From: Sequoia sempervirens
Taxonomy: Eukaryota; Streptophyta; Pinopsida; Cupressales; Cupressaceae
Length of the DNA: 64,000 nucleotides
NCBI GenBank assembly: GCA_007258455.2
Contig: VDFB02254929.1
Coordinates: 310,001-374,000, forward strand
Direction of reading: 5' to 3'
A program made the position numbers and the translations under genes. Under the pieces are notes generated by a model that searched no databases, was not told the origin of the DNA, and saw only the letters and a program-made list of their open reading frames with translations. Below are positions 20,491 through 31,322 of this stretch, piece after piece (positions within the stretch are counted from its first letter, which is position 1; the number at the start of each line of letters is the position of its first letter).

Positions 20491-22803
20491 GTTTTGTATT
20501 CGTTTCAGTACTCAATTTACCTGCTTTGTTCTCTTTTTATTGAATTCACAGCTTTTGTTCAATACAAAAGGCCTCTTGCCTGCAGATAGATCCCACATGG
20601 CATCTCTAGTGGATATGGGTATAGGATCTTAAGTGGTTTTGAACAAGATTGTATGCAGAGTAGAAATAGCCTTTGAAGAGATTTACAAGGTATTGACTTC
20701 AGGATGGAACTCGAGAAGACCATCTGCTTTGCTTTATTTCACCAGCGCAGCTGTGCAAACAAAATGTTCTAAATTTATTCTATATCCCCTTTCTAAATCC
20801 ATAACATAATCTTGTTGCAGCTGCATTCTCTTTTTTTCTTGGTTTGGTGTTCAATTTTTCTGCAACAGTGTCACTTCATGGAAATCATTCCTTCTATTCA
20901 ATACAAAAAAAAATTCCAGGTTGTGGGTACATCCAAAATGGCATCTCCTGTGGATTTGATTATAGTTTTGTAGAGAATGATGTTACCCTTCAAATAGTTG
21001 CAAAGTTCTATAGCTGAATGGAACTAGAAAACAGAAGGCTATAACTTAAGATAATGTTTTGGAGGTTCCGAAAGGGCATGCAGCCCTTGATGGTCTCAAG
21101 TACCTGAAGTCCTGGCTTGTTTAAAAAAATCAGATTTCTATCAGTTCTTCATGTTTTATGAAAAAGAACAAAGGAGTGGTATAGGTATAGAGGCTTGGAG
21201 ATTGGCTTTTACAAGGTTATTAGCTCTCCACAGAAGTCTTTAATGGCTCTGATGTAATGTCTTTTTAAATTTTGGGCCTAGACTATAGGTTTGCACCTTG
21301 ATGTCTATAGATGGCTTCTTCTGGGTAGAAATGGAGCCATTATGTCTCTTATTTGGTTAAATTTGTTGTCAGAAGTTAAATCTAGCTCATGCTGCCCTGT
21401 GTTATTGCCATTATGATTTCTTGATTCCATTATTTAATAAGAGTTCAACTAAGTTGTGCTGAGAAAGAGTGCTTCTAGAAAACACCTGTGGCAAAATTTC
21501 CTATCAAAGGTTTCTTCCAGAAGCATTCTCTCTATTTTTAATTGACTATGGAAGCTTGAAAATGCTAATAAGTTGCACTTATCCAAAATTTTTGCTGTTT
21601 GCCTGTTCTTGGATTCAGCTTTGTTGTACAGGACCAGTCACAGCATTCAACCAAAGTTTTTTTCCTCTTGAAACTTTTAAGCCTGCCACAACTGAATCAA
21701 TTTGGTCCAGTGAGGAAGGTACTCTTCATGATGATCAAGATAGCTTAGAATTATAGTAGGATCACATGGGAACAATTTTGTTCTTTTATCTCAGTTTTTT
21801 TTTTAATTCTAGTAAATAGTGTATGCAAAAGGGAAGTGTTAAAACATGAGCAGCAGTTTATGTTTTTGTTCAGAATCTTAAATAACATTCAGGTTAGACT
21901 TTGTGTACATTAGTAGTACAAATTGAACATTGTTTGTAGTCGTTTGTTAAGATCTCTGGCATTATTCAGGCATTTTAGGTTTTATTGGATAATCAATTGT
22001 ACATTTGTTTAAGGAATAAATCTTTTTGATTTCATTAGGACAGATAGTAGCTTGCTTAAATTCTTAATTTTATTCTCTGTAGCTTAGATTTAAGATTTGA
22101 GTTGTGGAAAACTACTCCCAAGCTGGATCCATATCAAGGGTGAATGCATAAAGTGGAGGGAATCTAATCCCCTAGACTGCCCTGTCCTCTTCCGAAGTTT
22201 CTCTCCATGCCTACAGTAAATGAAAACAACAGGAATATCATCTGACATCTTCTAACATTTTAATGGACCTCTCCTGCTGCAGAACAAAAAATAAGTAAAT
22301 AACCATAAGCCCTAAAATGTTAACAAGATCCCACCTGAGCTCTTTGGTTCTTGTTTGAAGAAAGCGAAGGGCAAGGGAATTTAAGAGCATGCAAAGATGT
22401 TGGTAGGTTTTGAACAAGAGCAAATCTAGATAAAAAGCAATTTTCAGATTTTGGATAGCATAAATTTTCTATGAAGATCGCCGTGGAGCAAAGAGAAACT
22501 GTGAGGGATAACCTCATTTTCATTTATGATCAATGTTTAGGAGAATTTATTTTAATTTCTTAATTAATTAGTTTTAATTTTATATCTACTCTAATTCTAA
22601 ATTTTGTGTACCCAAACTATCCCTGGTAGCATAGGTGTATAACAATGATATCATCATGATGCAATTTGGTGACATGAGTCCGTAATGGATTCCTTTGACT
22701 TCAACTCTGACTTCCTTATCCTATTGTGAGCTTTATTGGAATTTCATGAACTTCTTAAATCTTAGTGTACCCAAACTGCACCTGGATACCCTGACAGCAT
22801 ATA
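20491..22803. other. Host-like non-coding DNA
   Basis: AT-rich sequence with introns-like texture. Two diverged copies of a roughly 300-base segment are visible (TTCAATACAAAA...ATGGCATCTC...GTGGAT near 20560 and again near 20900). No LTR ends or transposon domains are seen. A weak candidate terminal exon (21632-21756) lies in the middle. The right end (22605-22803) is one copy of a tandem duplication described separately. Confidence 0.4.
21632..21756 (+). CDS. Candidate 3'-terminal exon of an unknown host gene
   Basis: A pyrimidine-rich acceptor ending GTACAG precedes 21632. The open frame that follows ends in an acidic tail (WSSEEGTLHDDQDSLEL) at TAG 21754-21756. An AATAAA at 22015-22020 would be a fitting poly(A) signal. 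The composition is more protein-like than the surrounding small frames. No family is recognised and no upstream exon was identified, so this may be chance. Confidence 0.22.
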
Positions 22804-22808
22804 TGTAT
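22605..22808 (+). repeat. First copy of a local host tandem duplication
   Basis: Sequence here (ACCCAAACT, then GGTGTATAACAATGATATCATC, then TGACTTCAACTCTGACTTCC) recurs. A second copy starts near 22769 (ACCCAAACTGCACCTGG...) and resumes at 25881 after U3-ORF element 3, which landed in the second copy. Confidence 0.6.
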
Positions 22809-22961
22809 TGTTGATGCGGGTTATGTGACCTCAACCAACATTAGAATAAAATACCCAATGAAATATCCTACTCTCTCTTGAACAAAGTCTCCAATGTGCT
22901 AAGCTAAGTGATCACAAACGAGACTCCAAGGTTCCTTGCGCATATAGGATAGTCTTAGTTG

Positions 22962-23285
22962 GTTTTGCTATGTTTTGCTGGTATTGCAAGGGGGACTTAC
23001 GCTCAATTTATTGGTTCAATCCTTCCTCCTTTAAGACTTTAGCAACAACTTTTCAACACTTTGAAATATGGATACTATTGTCTATGAGTGCTGAGATCTT
23101 ACTACTGTCGACTTTGAAAATAAAATAGAAAAGGATAAGGGTTTTAGAGGCTAGGTTAATTCTAAACTACTCCTATGAACTCAAGAGACAAGCATTGGAT
23201 GGTGAAATTAAAACCTATCTTTGCTTTGCCAAGTACAACAACTACAACAACTAGACAAAGATGGTGCAATCTTCAAAGGGATTCA
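22962..23285 (-). promoter_or_regulatory. Conserved U5 block with GTAAGT donor-like site, element 3
   Basis: The minus strand carries TTGAAGATTGCACCA (23262-23277) and GTAAGTCCCCC (22990-23000), in the same order and near the same spacing as in elements 1 and 2. Confidence 0.5.
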
Positions 23286-23621
23286 CGAATAATATCCTAT
23301 TACTCAAGGCCATCTTCAATTGAACAATGAACATAAGTAATAGAATTCAAGTTTAGCAATTTGAAAGTTCAAAGTAACCTTACACATCAAATTGAAAATC
23401 ATTCAATTGAAAAAGGTATGAACAAACTTCATCATTACCAACACTATCAATCCGTCATTCATTTAAAATTGCGGAAAATAAATTTATCTATTCTATTGAG
23501 GAAATATGAAACCATGCAAGCTTTCAAACTAACAAATGCTTATCAATGAGTCTAATTATTATTTTGATAGCGCTCTAGCAACAATTTCACAAGTCTCTCT
23601 GAACAAATGAAATGAGAAGGG

Positions 23622-23629
23622 TTTATATA
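23622..23629 (-). promoter_or_regulatory. TATA box of U3-ORF element 3
   Basis: The minus strand reads CTATATAAACCC about 100 bases after the ORF end. TATA boxes lie at comparable positions in elements 1 and 2. I did not find an exact AATAAA after it. Confidence 0.5.
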
Positions 23630-23725
23630 GGCACCCCAATTACAAAGCAACGACCCAGATTGATTTGAGATCAATGGCCAAGATTATCCCCAGAAACCCT
23701 AACTTAAAAAAAGCATAACTAACTT

Positions 23726-24144
23726 CTGTGACACATGGTGCAAGGAAGAAGAGCCATTTGGAGCATGGAAGACACTAACACCTTGCAAGCTAATCAAGCA
23801 AGCTAGATTCCAAAATGCAATCCCCTTGGCTTGTTCTCTGGCTGCGAATGCAATGAACCTTGTCATTACTAAATTGAGTTCCTCCATTGATATGCTTGGT
23901 AAGGTATCCAATTGCACTCCTGTTACATCCAAGGCTTCAATGCATTGATTACTGCTATGGGCGTAGGCATTTCATTTTGGGTGCCAAACATTTTTCTATT
24001 GTGTTGGATTACATTGAATTGCTCAAAGTTGGTATCTCCAACTTTCCTCCACTTAGATAATAGCTGGAATTCTTGATAAAACCCTTTGAGAACCTCCTTG
24101 ACTTGATTCTTCCTAATTCCTCCCACATTCTTTGATGTAGACAT
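23726..24144 (-). pseudogene. U3 ORF of element 3: N- and C-terminal ends only
   Basis: From ATG 24144 about 70 residues match the N-terminus of the element 1 ORF (SKWRKVGDTNFEQF beside SKWKNIADTDLRHV, and MPTPIAV beside LPTLIAR). Near 23945 the frame switches straight into the C-terminal motif (LPSISMEELNLVMTRFIAF beside LPPVTMEEVVTVMSRFI). Everything between is deleted. Non-functional, but it independently confirms both ends of the conserved ORF. Confidence 0.65.
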
Positions 24145-24889
24145 GGTACCTGTATGAAGCTTGAAGTTAGTAAGCATGGATAAATTATAAAGAAGGCATT
24201 ATGCTTAAAACCCTAAGGCTAGGTGAGTCCATTAAATGGTGAAATAAACTGATTTAGAATTCCAGAATTTCAACTTGATTGCAAGGATTGATTAGAAACT
24301 GAAAAATCAGAATTTAGCCTGCAATAAATGCAAATAGAAAAAAAATTCTCATTACCAACCCTTTGTCCCTTCAAGAATATTCAGAGAAATTTAATTTTTT
24401 AACTGGAATTCGCAGGTCTGAAGCTGGAATTTATCTGCAGGTCTGCAAACTTAAGATTCAAATCCTTATTTCTCTCCAAATTCGTAGCTTATGAACCTGT
24501 AGAAGCTTGAAGTTCTTGACTAAAACTTGCAATTTGAGAATGTATTTCACTTCTTCTACTCGGATTGATTAACTTTGCAACTTATGGATAAAGTTGCAAA
24601 ATTAAGGGAGGCGCCTATGGCTGTGTTGCAGCTTCTTGAGAAGAATTTTAGACTTGTGTTGAATGAAGAAAACACTTCAAGCGCTTCTTTTTATAGGCAA
24701 AATCTTTCCTTACTTAAGAAATTCTGCCCATCTCATGATTGGATGATTTATTTAGAAAAAAAGGAAGAAATCTCCCTCTTTCTAATTTTTCTTGGGCGCC
24801 TTCTTTGTTTTTCTCTTCTTTTTCTTCTTACTTGCTTGTGAAGTTTAAAAAAAAAAACTTAACTTTGTTTTGACTTTCTTAGGAAAGTT

Positions 24890-25350
24890 GACCCCCATGT
24901 GGAAATTTTTGATTTCGAACTGGATTTTCTTTCCTTCTCCCAAGTACATTTCATGCCTTAGGCAATTTTGTGGACTTCCTCATGGGAAATATGCCCCCCA
25001 ACTGGATTTCCTATCATTTCAAGTGAATTTCTCACCTTAGGACGTACCTTTGGATTTTTTTTGAGAACTTCAACATGGATTTCTTGAGGTTTCAACTGGA
25101 TTTTACTCATTTTCCTTAGGCAATTTTGTCCACTTCGAATTGGATTCCTCTTTGACTTAGACATATTTGCCCAACTAGAATTTTTCTTCATTAAACTGGA
25201 TTTTTACTGATGGAGGTGGGCAAACTTCAATTGGATTTCATTTGATTTTTAGTGGATTTCCTCTTTGATGGATTTTATTCCAAGTGGATTTTCCTCTCAA
25301 CTGGATTTCTCAAGAATTTAACTGGATTTTCCATCATGGGCGAACTTCAT
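24890..25350 (-). repeat. Degenerate AACTGGATTT array in U3-ORF element 3
   Basis: About a dozen copies of (A/C)AACTGGATTT or close variants occur every 25-60 bases, often followed by TTC/TC-rich words. GGGCAAATTT/GGGCGAACTTC-like words are mixed in, related to those in element 2. Position matches the arrays of elements 1 and 2. Confidence 0.55.
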
Positions 25351-25885
25351 GGCTTGAGGAAGATTTCTTCTTGTTTGGTGCAGACTTTATAGGTTTTCTG
25401 CCTTGACACTTTCAAAACCCTAATCCTGGCACTTTCTAAAAATAGAAATTACTAAAAATAGAAAAAAGCAAAAAAGCAAAATTTCTAAAAATAGTAAATC
25501 CCCAATTGGTCCCAAAATGCCAAAAATGGAACTTTCGAAAAAGCAAAAAAGCAGCTTTTCTTGAAAAAGCAAGGTTGTCTGAATTCGCCTGTTGAACAAT
25601 CATTTTTACTGCAACAGTCCTTCTGAACACTCTTGTGGTGTTAGAAGCTCCATTTGACCCTTCGAGCACTAACTTGACCTACTTAGCTATCTCAAATCTT
25701 GACAAGTTTCGACTCAAACCCAGACCTCGGATGTGCCGACCCACCTCTGCCTCGAAAGAGACTCAGAGACTGAAGAAAATGCTAGAACCAACTCTAACAC
25801 TAAGACACCAGACAAGACTAAAGGCGGGGGGGGGGGGGGTCCCCATTTGCAATGGGGCGATGTGTGATTAGGTCACAACATGTAT

Positions 25886-26128
25886 AACACTGATATCATC
25901 ATGATGTATTTTGGTCACAAGGGTCCATAATGGATTCAAGAGTTTGTATTATGATTCCTTTGACTTCAACTCTGACTTCCTTATCTTTTGAGAGAGTTTT
26001 TTTGGACTTAAACTTATTCCTTTCTAAATTTCTAGTGAAATTCTCTTAACATATGGAATTCTTACATTCACCTTGGTAGCTGTCATGAAAATTATTATCT
26101 TTTGTTAGCTGTCTATCTTTGAGACTTT
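25886..26128. other. Host-like non-coding DNA (second tandem copy)
   Basis: Continues the duplicated host sequence interrupted by U3-ORF element 3. TGATATCATCATGATG and TGACTTCAACTCTGACTTCC match 22630-22720. No gene is seen. Confidence 0.5.
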
Positions 26129-26133
26129 GAATT

Positions 26134-27063
26134 TGTTAAGCCCCCTGATCACAGGCTGCACAGAAATTAAGTAATCGCCGACCCAGGGAGACTTCAGAAG
26201 GTTTGTTGGAAATTACTAAGGGAAATGTTGTAAGGAGGCACTAACATATGGGAGACTTTAATTAACCTCTTAATAGGCAGCAATTTCTAAACAAAAGCCA
26301 ACACCTATTAATATGCACAAGGAATTAAATAATTAATGATTAATAGAGTTTTAAGGCAGCAATTGGGAATAAAATAAATTAACATTAAGTTTAAAAGAAA
26401 TTCATAACCTTTGGAAAGGAAATGTCTATTCCAAAGGGTGCATCATTTCATGGAGATATGAGGATATATCTATAAGGGAGGTTAAATCTCATTTAGGAAG
26501 GCATCAATTGGTATCCATTTGATTTAATAAGTGATTGGTATGCAACATGATTGAGTATATTGTTTAATATATAATCTCTTATGTATCTTTAATCTAGTTA
26601 CTAATGGGAATTGCTAATCTATTTAGACTCTTATAGTTATTGATTTAATCTATTTGTTTCCCTACAAGCAATCATGCATGGATTAGCCAGGAAACACGAC
26701 TGGGAGAGGCAGCAGACCGGTTCCCACAATATAAGTAGGCCACCCCATGTTGGATGGATGGGAGTTCCTACCACTTGTGGGCCAAGGGGTGTTATACCAT
26801 GTGCTTGGGATTAATTGTGATGAACAGTCTCCAGACGACCTATCGTGCTTTCCTCTCCAATCCCTACTATGGTTGGTTATTGGAAATAAAACTATAGATC
26901 AGATCCAATTAGGTGATGTTATTCATCTTAATTGTTCATTTACTCTTAGGTTCAATAACTTTTATATGATTTAATTTTAGAATACTGTTTGTAAAATAAA
27001 TTATATTGTTGGAATTGTTACTTTTGGGAAAAATCAGGCATACTCCAATTAGGGGACATTACA
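26134..27063 (+). mobile_element. Probable solo LTR, 930 bp
   Basis: It starts TGTTAAGCCCCCTGATC and ends AGGGGACATTACA, flanked by GAATT (26129-26133) and GAATC (27064-27068), a 5-bp duplication with one mismatch. TATAAG at 26730 followed by AATAAA at 26885 supports plus orientation with a normal R region. The short ORF 26747-26974 lies in R/U5 and is not considered a gene. The parent family is not recognised. Confidence 0.6.
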
Positions 27064-27068
27064 GAATC

Positions 27069-29580
27069 CATCCTATATACATTCCATTGTGTATCTGCTT
27101 GTCTTTCAGTAAGATTAAAAAATCTTTTTCAATTCAGCAAAGTTTCTCCATCAACTCTATTCCTGTGATTAAATTTTTCTCTGCTTATAGTATGGATGTC
27201 AGCAAAATCAGTACCATGTTGTCTTGGATCCTCACCAAGAAAGCAAGAATCCATATAGGTCCTCTTTCTGAGAAAGGTCTGTGTGAGTACATTTCCCAGA
27301 TGTCTTATATTTCTCAGATGTCTTGTATTTCTCAGATGCTGGATTATTATTTTCTTCTCAATTGTAAGCTATGCATGTTTTCTGGACTCTATATAGTTGA
27401 TCACTTTGGTACATTTTGTAGGGGGGACTGCATTCTTTTTTTCAGTCTCAATTTCTTGAAATGTGCAATGTCTCCATGATTTTTTCTTACAGTAGCCACT
27501 TTTGGTGGCTGACATTAAAATTTGCCTATAAAATTGTGCATTCAGAGTTTCTATTCATTCTAGTTATTGTTCTGTCTGTTGATTTAACTAATTCTTGAAC
27601 CCACAGAACTTCTGCAAATTTATTTTCAACATTGTAGAGTTTTGAAGAACGATTCATTGTTATTTATTGAAGAATTGAGCTCTTTGGTACTCTGTTGGTG
27701 GAACTATCAATTGTCAGGACTTGCAATAATTCATATTTATTTTGTGTCATCTTGAACAAGAAAATATTTTAGAACACTTACCATAGTTCGTTGAAGCATA
27801 CCAATGGGAAGAGTGTTTGTTTGTATGAGTTTTTACTTTCTTGATTAACTTCTTGGTGCATTTATTCAGATCATGCAACACAAATGGTGCCGGCCATTTA
27901 TTCAACCGGTTGATGTTGCAGGCTTGGGCTTGAGTAACTACCATGATGTATGCCTTTTTCTCTATGCCCACTTTGCTCCCTTTTTCTTATACTCAAATTA
28001 AAGAAAGTATATGGACATAAATCACTGTTAAGGATCATAGCAAGAGTCATTAAGAAATTGAATTAAATAGATTATTTTTTATTTACATCATATTTTATAT
28101 TTTATATTTACCACACCTTTCAATGATGGTTTATCTTTGGGAGATCTGTAAACCTAAGGCTAATTTCGTTTCTATGGTAATAATTGCCACAAAACAAATG
28201 AATGCAGATATTCATATATACAACTTCATGCATAAAAAAAGCAACAAGACTTCATGCAACAGAGAGAATGTCTTGGAAAATTACATGCATGAACCGAATC
28301 ACAAGATTCCATGCAGCATAGAGCCTCTCAATTGAAATATTCAGAATAATTTAGTTGTATGCATGAACATTTATATTTTGAAATAATCAAGGTTTTTATG
28401 GAAATAAGTAAGGAAAGCCTCTTATAGCTTGAAAGACTGAAACTCACAAATGTAATCTACCAGATCTCTTTAGCATAGCAGAGGACAATGTTAATCTCTC
28501 TTAATTGCTAATCATAGGAATCCATCTATCTATATATCATGGTTTATTCTGCTGTTTTCTATAAAATCATAGAAAATGAAATAATAGTGTAAGCACACAA
28601 GAACTTCTATCCTTGTCATTGCAAATAATTGCATGCATAATTGGAAATTTGGAGCTTCCACCATACTTTCTTTTTAATTCCTTCTTAGAAAGCTCAAGGT
28701 TCCTCTACTAATATTGTTCATACAACATAATTTAATCATAGAAAGGAATATATTTTACATCAGCCTTGCACCAGATAATTGCGATCTGTGTTGAGCTGGA
28801 GGTGTCTTTTTATACTAATCTACATCATCTAACAACAAAGCTCATATCTGGAAACACTTTGTTTGATTATACACGCTCTTCCAAAATCTAGAGCTTAGTT
28901 CACTAAACTTAGTTAGAAACTTCAACAAAATGAAGTGCACCAAGTGGTTATCTCTGAAAGCCTACAAGGGGTACAATAGTAATAAGCATGCATCAATCGA
29001 AAGTACTTTAAGCTGGTAACAATAGAATGGAAAGTTAATTTGCACCTTTTAAAGTGAACAGAATGAGAAAATACCATAATTTGGTTGGTTGTCCTCACTA
29101 TCTGCAACCTAAAGTTTGAGACCATAAAGGCCCTTTGTTAGGAGAGGTGGAGAGGAGAGGCCCTTCTACCATGGACTTGGAAGTTGTTTGAAGCTGCATA
29201 GAGTTATTTGCCACCATATAGAATTATACACTGTTGGCAGTGTCATAATTAGTGTTACAAGAGTCGGACTTGCATTGAAAGCCCCAAGAAATATAGAGAT
29301 TTTTTAGGATTTAAAACTTGTTTCATGCATCCTTTAATAAATAAACCTTAAAGACACAATAACATCATCAAATAGAAACTACTTTGGTCCCATACACAAA
29401 CATACATTGATTGCATATGTATAAACACAAATTTTAGCTGAAGGAAATAACAATATTACATTAGATATATAAATGTAGTCAAATATATACAATACTCATG
29501 GAATATGTAATCCATGGCATCAAAAGTTCCAAACATATATCAAAACAAAAGCTACAAGTCTATGGCTCAGAGGAGCCTAC
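27069..29580. other. Host-like AT-rich DNA, no gene seen
   Basis: No transposon domains, LTR ends or convincing exons. A short three-copy tandem (ATTTCTCAGATGTCT-like, 27296-27341) lies in an otherwise unremarkable frame. Several ATGCATG words cluster at 28220-28320. Confidence 0.4.
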
Positions 29581-30086
29581 ATCACTCAGTGTCAACCCTC
29601 CTGCATAGGTGTCTAAGATAGGTCTTGGATGATGATGCAACCATCATCTCTGTTTGTGTCTCAAATTCAGTGGCACCCAAACTAGCATCCAAGGTGTCTG
29701 CTTGTGCTCTATCCTTCTCTGCCATGGCTACTGCCTCTGCCTCTGCCTCTCAATCCACCAGGTCAATCCAATCAAGGTCCTCATCGCTAAAGACAGGATC
29801 ATTAGCCTCAATGATCCAATCTAATTGTGGATCAACCTCCTCTAACATGATGGGTGACAATTCATTGCCTAATATCTGTCTATGGCGAAGGCGAAGGTTG
29901 TAATGAATATTAACCAGATCATTCAACCTTTGCACTGACAATTTATTGCGCTTCTTGGAGTGTATGTGCTCAAACATACTCCAATTGCTATCACAACTTG
30001 AAGCATTGCATGGTTGGCTCAACACTTGAATTGTAATCCTCTAAAGATTTGGTACTTTAGCACCAAATCTCTCCCACCATGCATCT
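29581..30086 (-). pseudogene. hAT transposase C-terminal dimerisation domain remnant
   Basis: The minus strand reads LSQPCNASSCDSNWSMFEHI then HSKKRNKLSVQRLNDLVNIH, the hallmark hAT C-terminal block (usually QPCSSSGCERNWS...F...IHTKKRNRL). An acidic tail with DEDLDWIDLVD follows. A TAG near 30042 and loss of the rest of the transposase leave a relic. Element ends were not found. In live hAT elements this domain mediates transposase dimerisation. Confidence 0.8.
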
Positions 30087-30389
30087 AAGATGAGAAAAAG
30101 AAAAAAAATCAATCTTATTGTCCAAATTCAAGTTTCAATATTAAATAGTAATATAAAAAAAGGAAGTGTTTATTTTTAAACTACTATTATGTTGAATATT
30201 TTTTCATTGATGTCAAAGGTACTGTTGATGTGATTTTTGTGACCGCACCAATCAGCAGAACAAAGTATCCGAAGGCTACTCCATTCTCTCTTGATCAAAG
30301 AATTCCATACGCTAAGATTGCCAGAAAGTTTGTATGTTCAACTACAAGGTTCCGAAAATGCTATGGAATACCCTCAGTTGGTTCGTTGT

Positions 30390-30790
30390 GATTTGCTGTT
30401 TACATGAGGGGACTTACACAATTGTTCAAAAGGTTTGCAGCTGACAGCAGGCTAGTGATTGGAAGGGGATTTTGTGCTTTGCGAATGATTTAGCAATGAG
30501 GTACGCTTTTTCCTAAAACTAACCGGAATTGAACTGAAATGAAAAGAGTGCAGGGTTCTAGAAGATCTAAGTTCTATACTAAAGACGGGATGTGGAATCA
30601 ATTTCGGCAGACTTCAACCAGATTTTGCCTTGCCTCACGTTGGACAGCTTCAGCAAATTTGGTGCAATCTTCAAGGGAGTAGCGGAAGGTATTCAGATTA
30701 CGACTCAACATGCAAGTACCATCAGGACGATGCATACAAACACGTGAATCGCGATCGAAGTTAAGCTTGTAATATTTTCCAGTTGACCAC
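30390..30790 (-). promoter_or_regulatory. Conserved U5 block with GTAAGT donor-like site, element 2
   Basis: On the minus strand, AAGCTTAACTTCG (about 30766-30754), TTGAAGATTGCACC (about 30674-30661) and GTAAGTCCC (30417-30409) followed by AGCAAATCACAACG occur in this order, as in element 1. Confidence 0.55.
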
Positions 30791-30996
30791 ACAAGGCAAA
30801 CTTGCCGTCAGCAAGCTGCTAGTGGTATGGATTAAAACGAAGTTGCCTTGATTAACGCCACAAATCCACAGCTAACATCTACTTGCATGAAAATAAGAAT
30901 TACTCTAATCTAAGCTACTACTTGAAGTCGAAGGGATGAAGAAATCTCGCTAGCTGCTCATAACAAAGACGAATTCACCATCAATGAAAACTTCTT

Positions 30997-31157
30997 TTTA
31001 TTATGATAGTTTTCACAACAATCTCTTACAAAGTTTTCAAAGGAAAACTTTCCTTCTCCAAACTATGCTAAGCTATCAAACTATCTCTCTGCTCTAGTCT
31101 CTGATCTAATGTCTAGTCTCTATTGATGTACAAATGAGGGGGGATGCCCCTTTTATA
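30997..31157 (-). promoter_or_regulatory. TATA box and poly(A) signal of U3-ORF element 2
   Basis: The minus strand reads CTATAAAAGGGG (TATA at 31157-31151), followed about 150 bases later by AATAAA (31002-30997). The TATA box lies about 165 bases after the ORF stop. This is a textbook LTR promoter and terminator pair. Confidence 0.6.
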
Positions 31158-31322
31158 GATAGCCCAGTCCAATGGATGACTCAGATTACAATCAAATGAA
31201 TGGCTTAGATTAAGCCACCTCAGCCCTAACCCTAAAAACAGCCAGAACGGGGAGTGGTACAATAAATGAATCAAAAGATTCCCACTCACTCCCAAAATAG
31301 CAAAGGAAATTAATGCCCACAA

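Larger units (their letters stand above)
22809..25880 (-). mobile_element. U3-ORF element 3: 3.07-kb internally deleted relative
   Basis: On the minus strand it starts TGTTGTGACC (25880) and ends CATCAACA (22809), between perfect TGTAT duplications (22804-22808 and 25881-25885). It shares with elements 1 and 2 the CCCCATT...ATGGGGACCCCC start, an array upstream of the ORF, both ends of the ORF, a TATA box and the TTGAAGATTGCACC and GTAAGTCCC words. The ORF middle (about 950 codons) is missing. No repeated terminus occurs inside, so it fits a deleted solo LTR. Confidence 0.75.

Noticed and set aside
25828..25841. Long G run (also near 40594) as a regulatory G-quadruplex
   Set aside because: Single uninterrupted G runs near LTR starts are prone to slippage or assembly error; nothing else supports a function.
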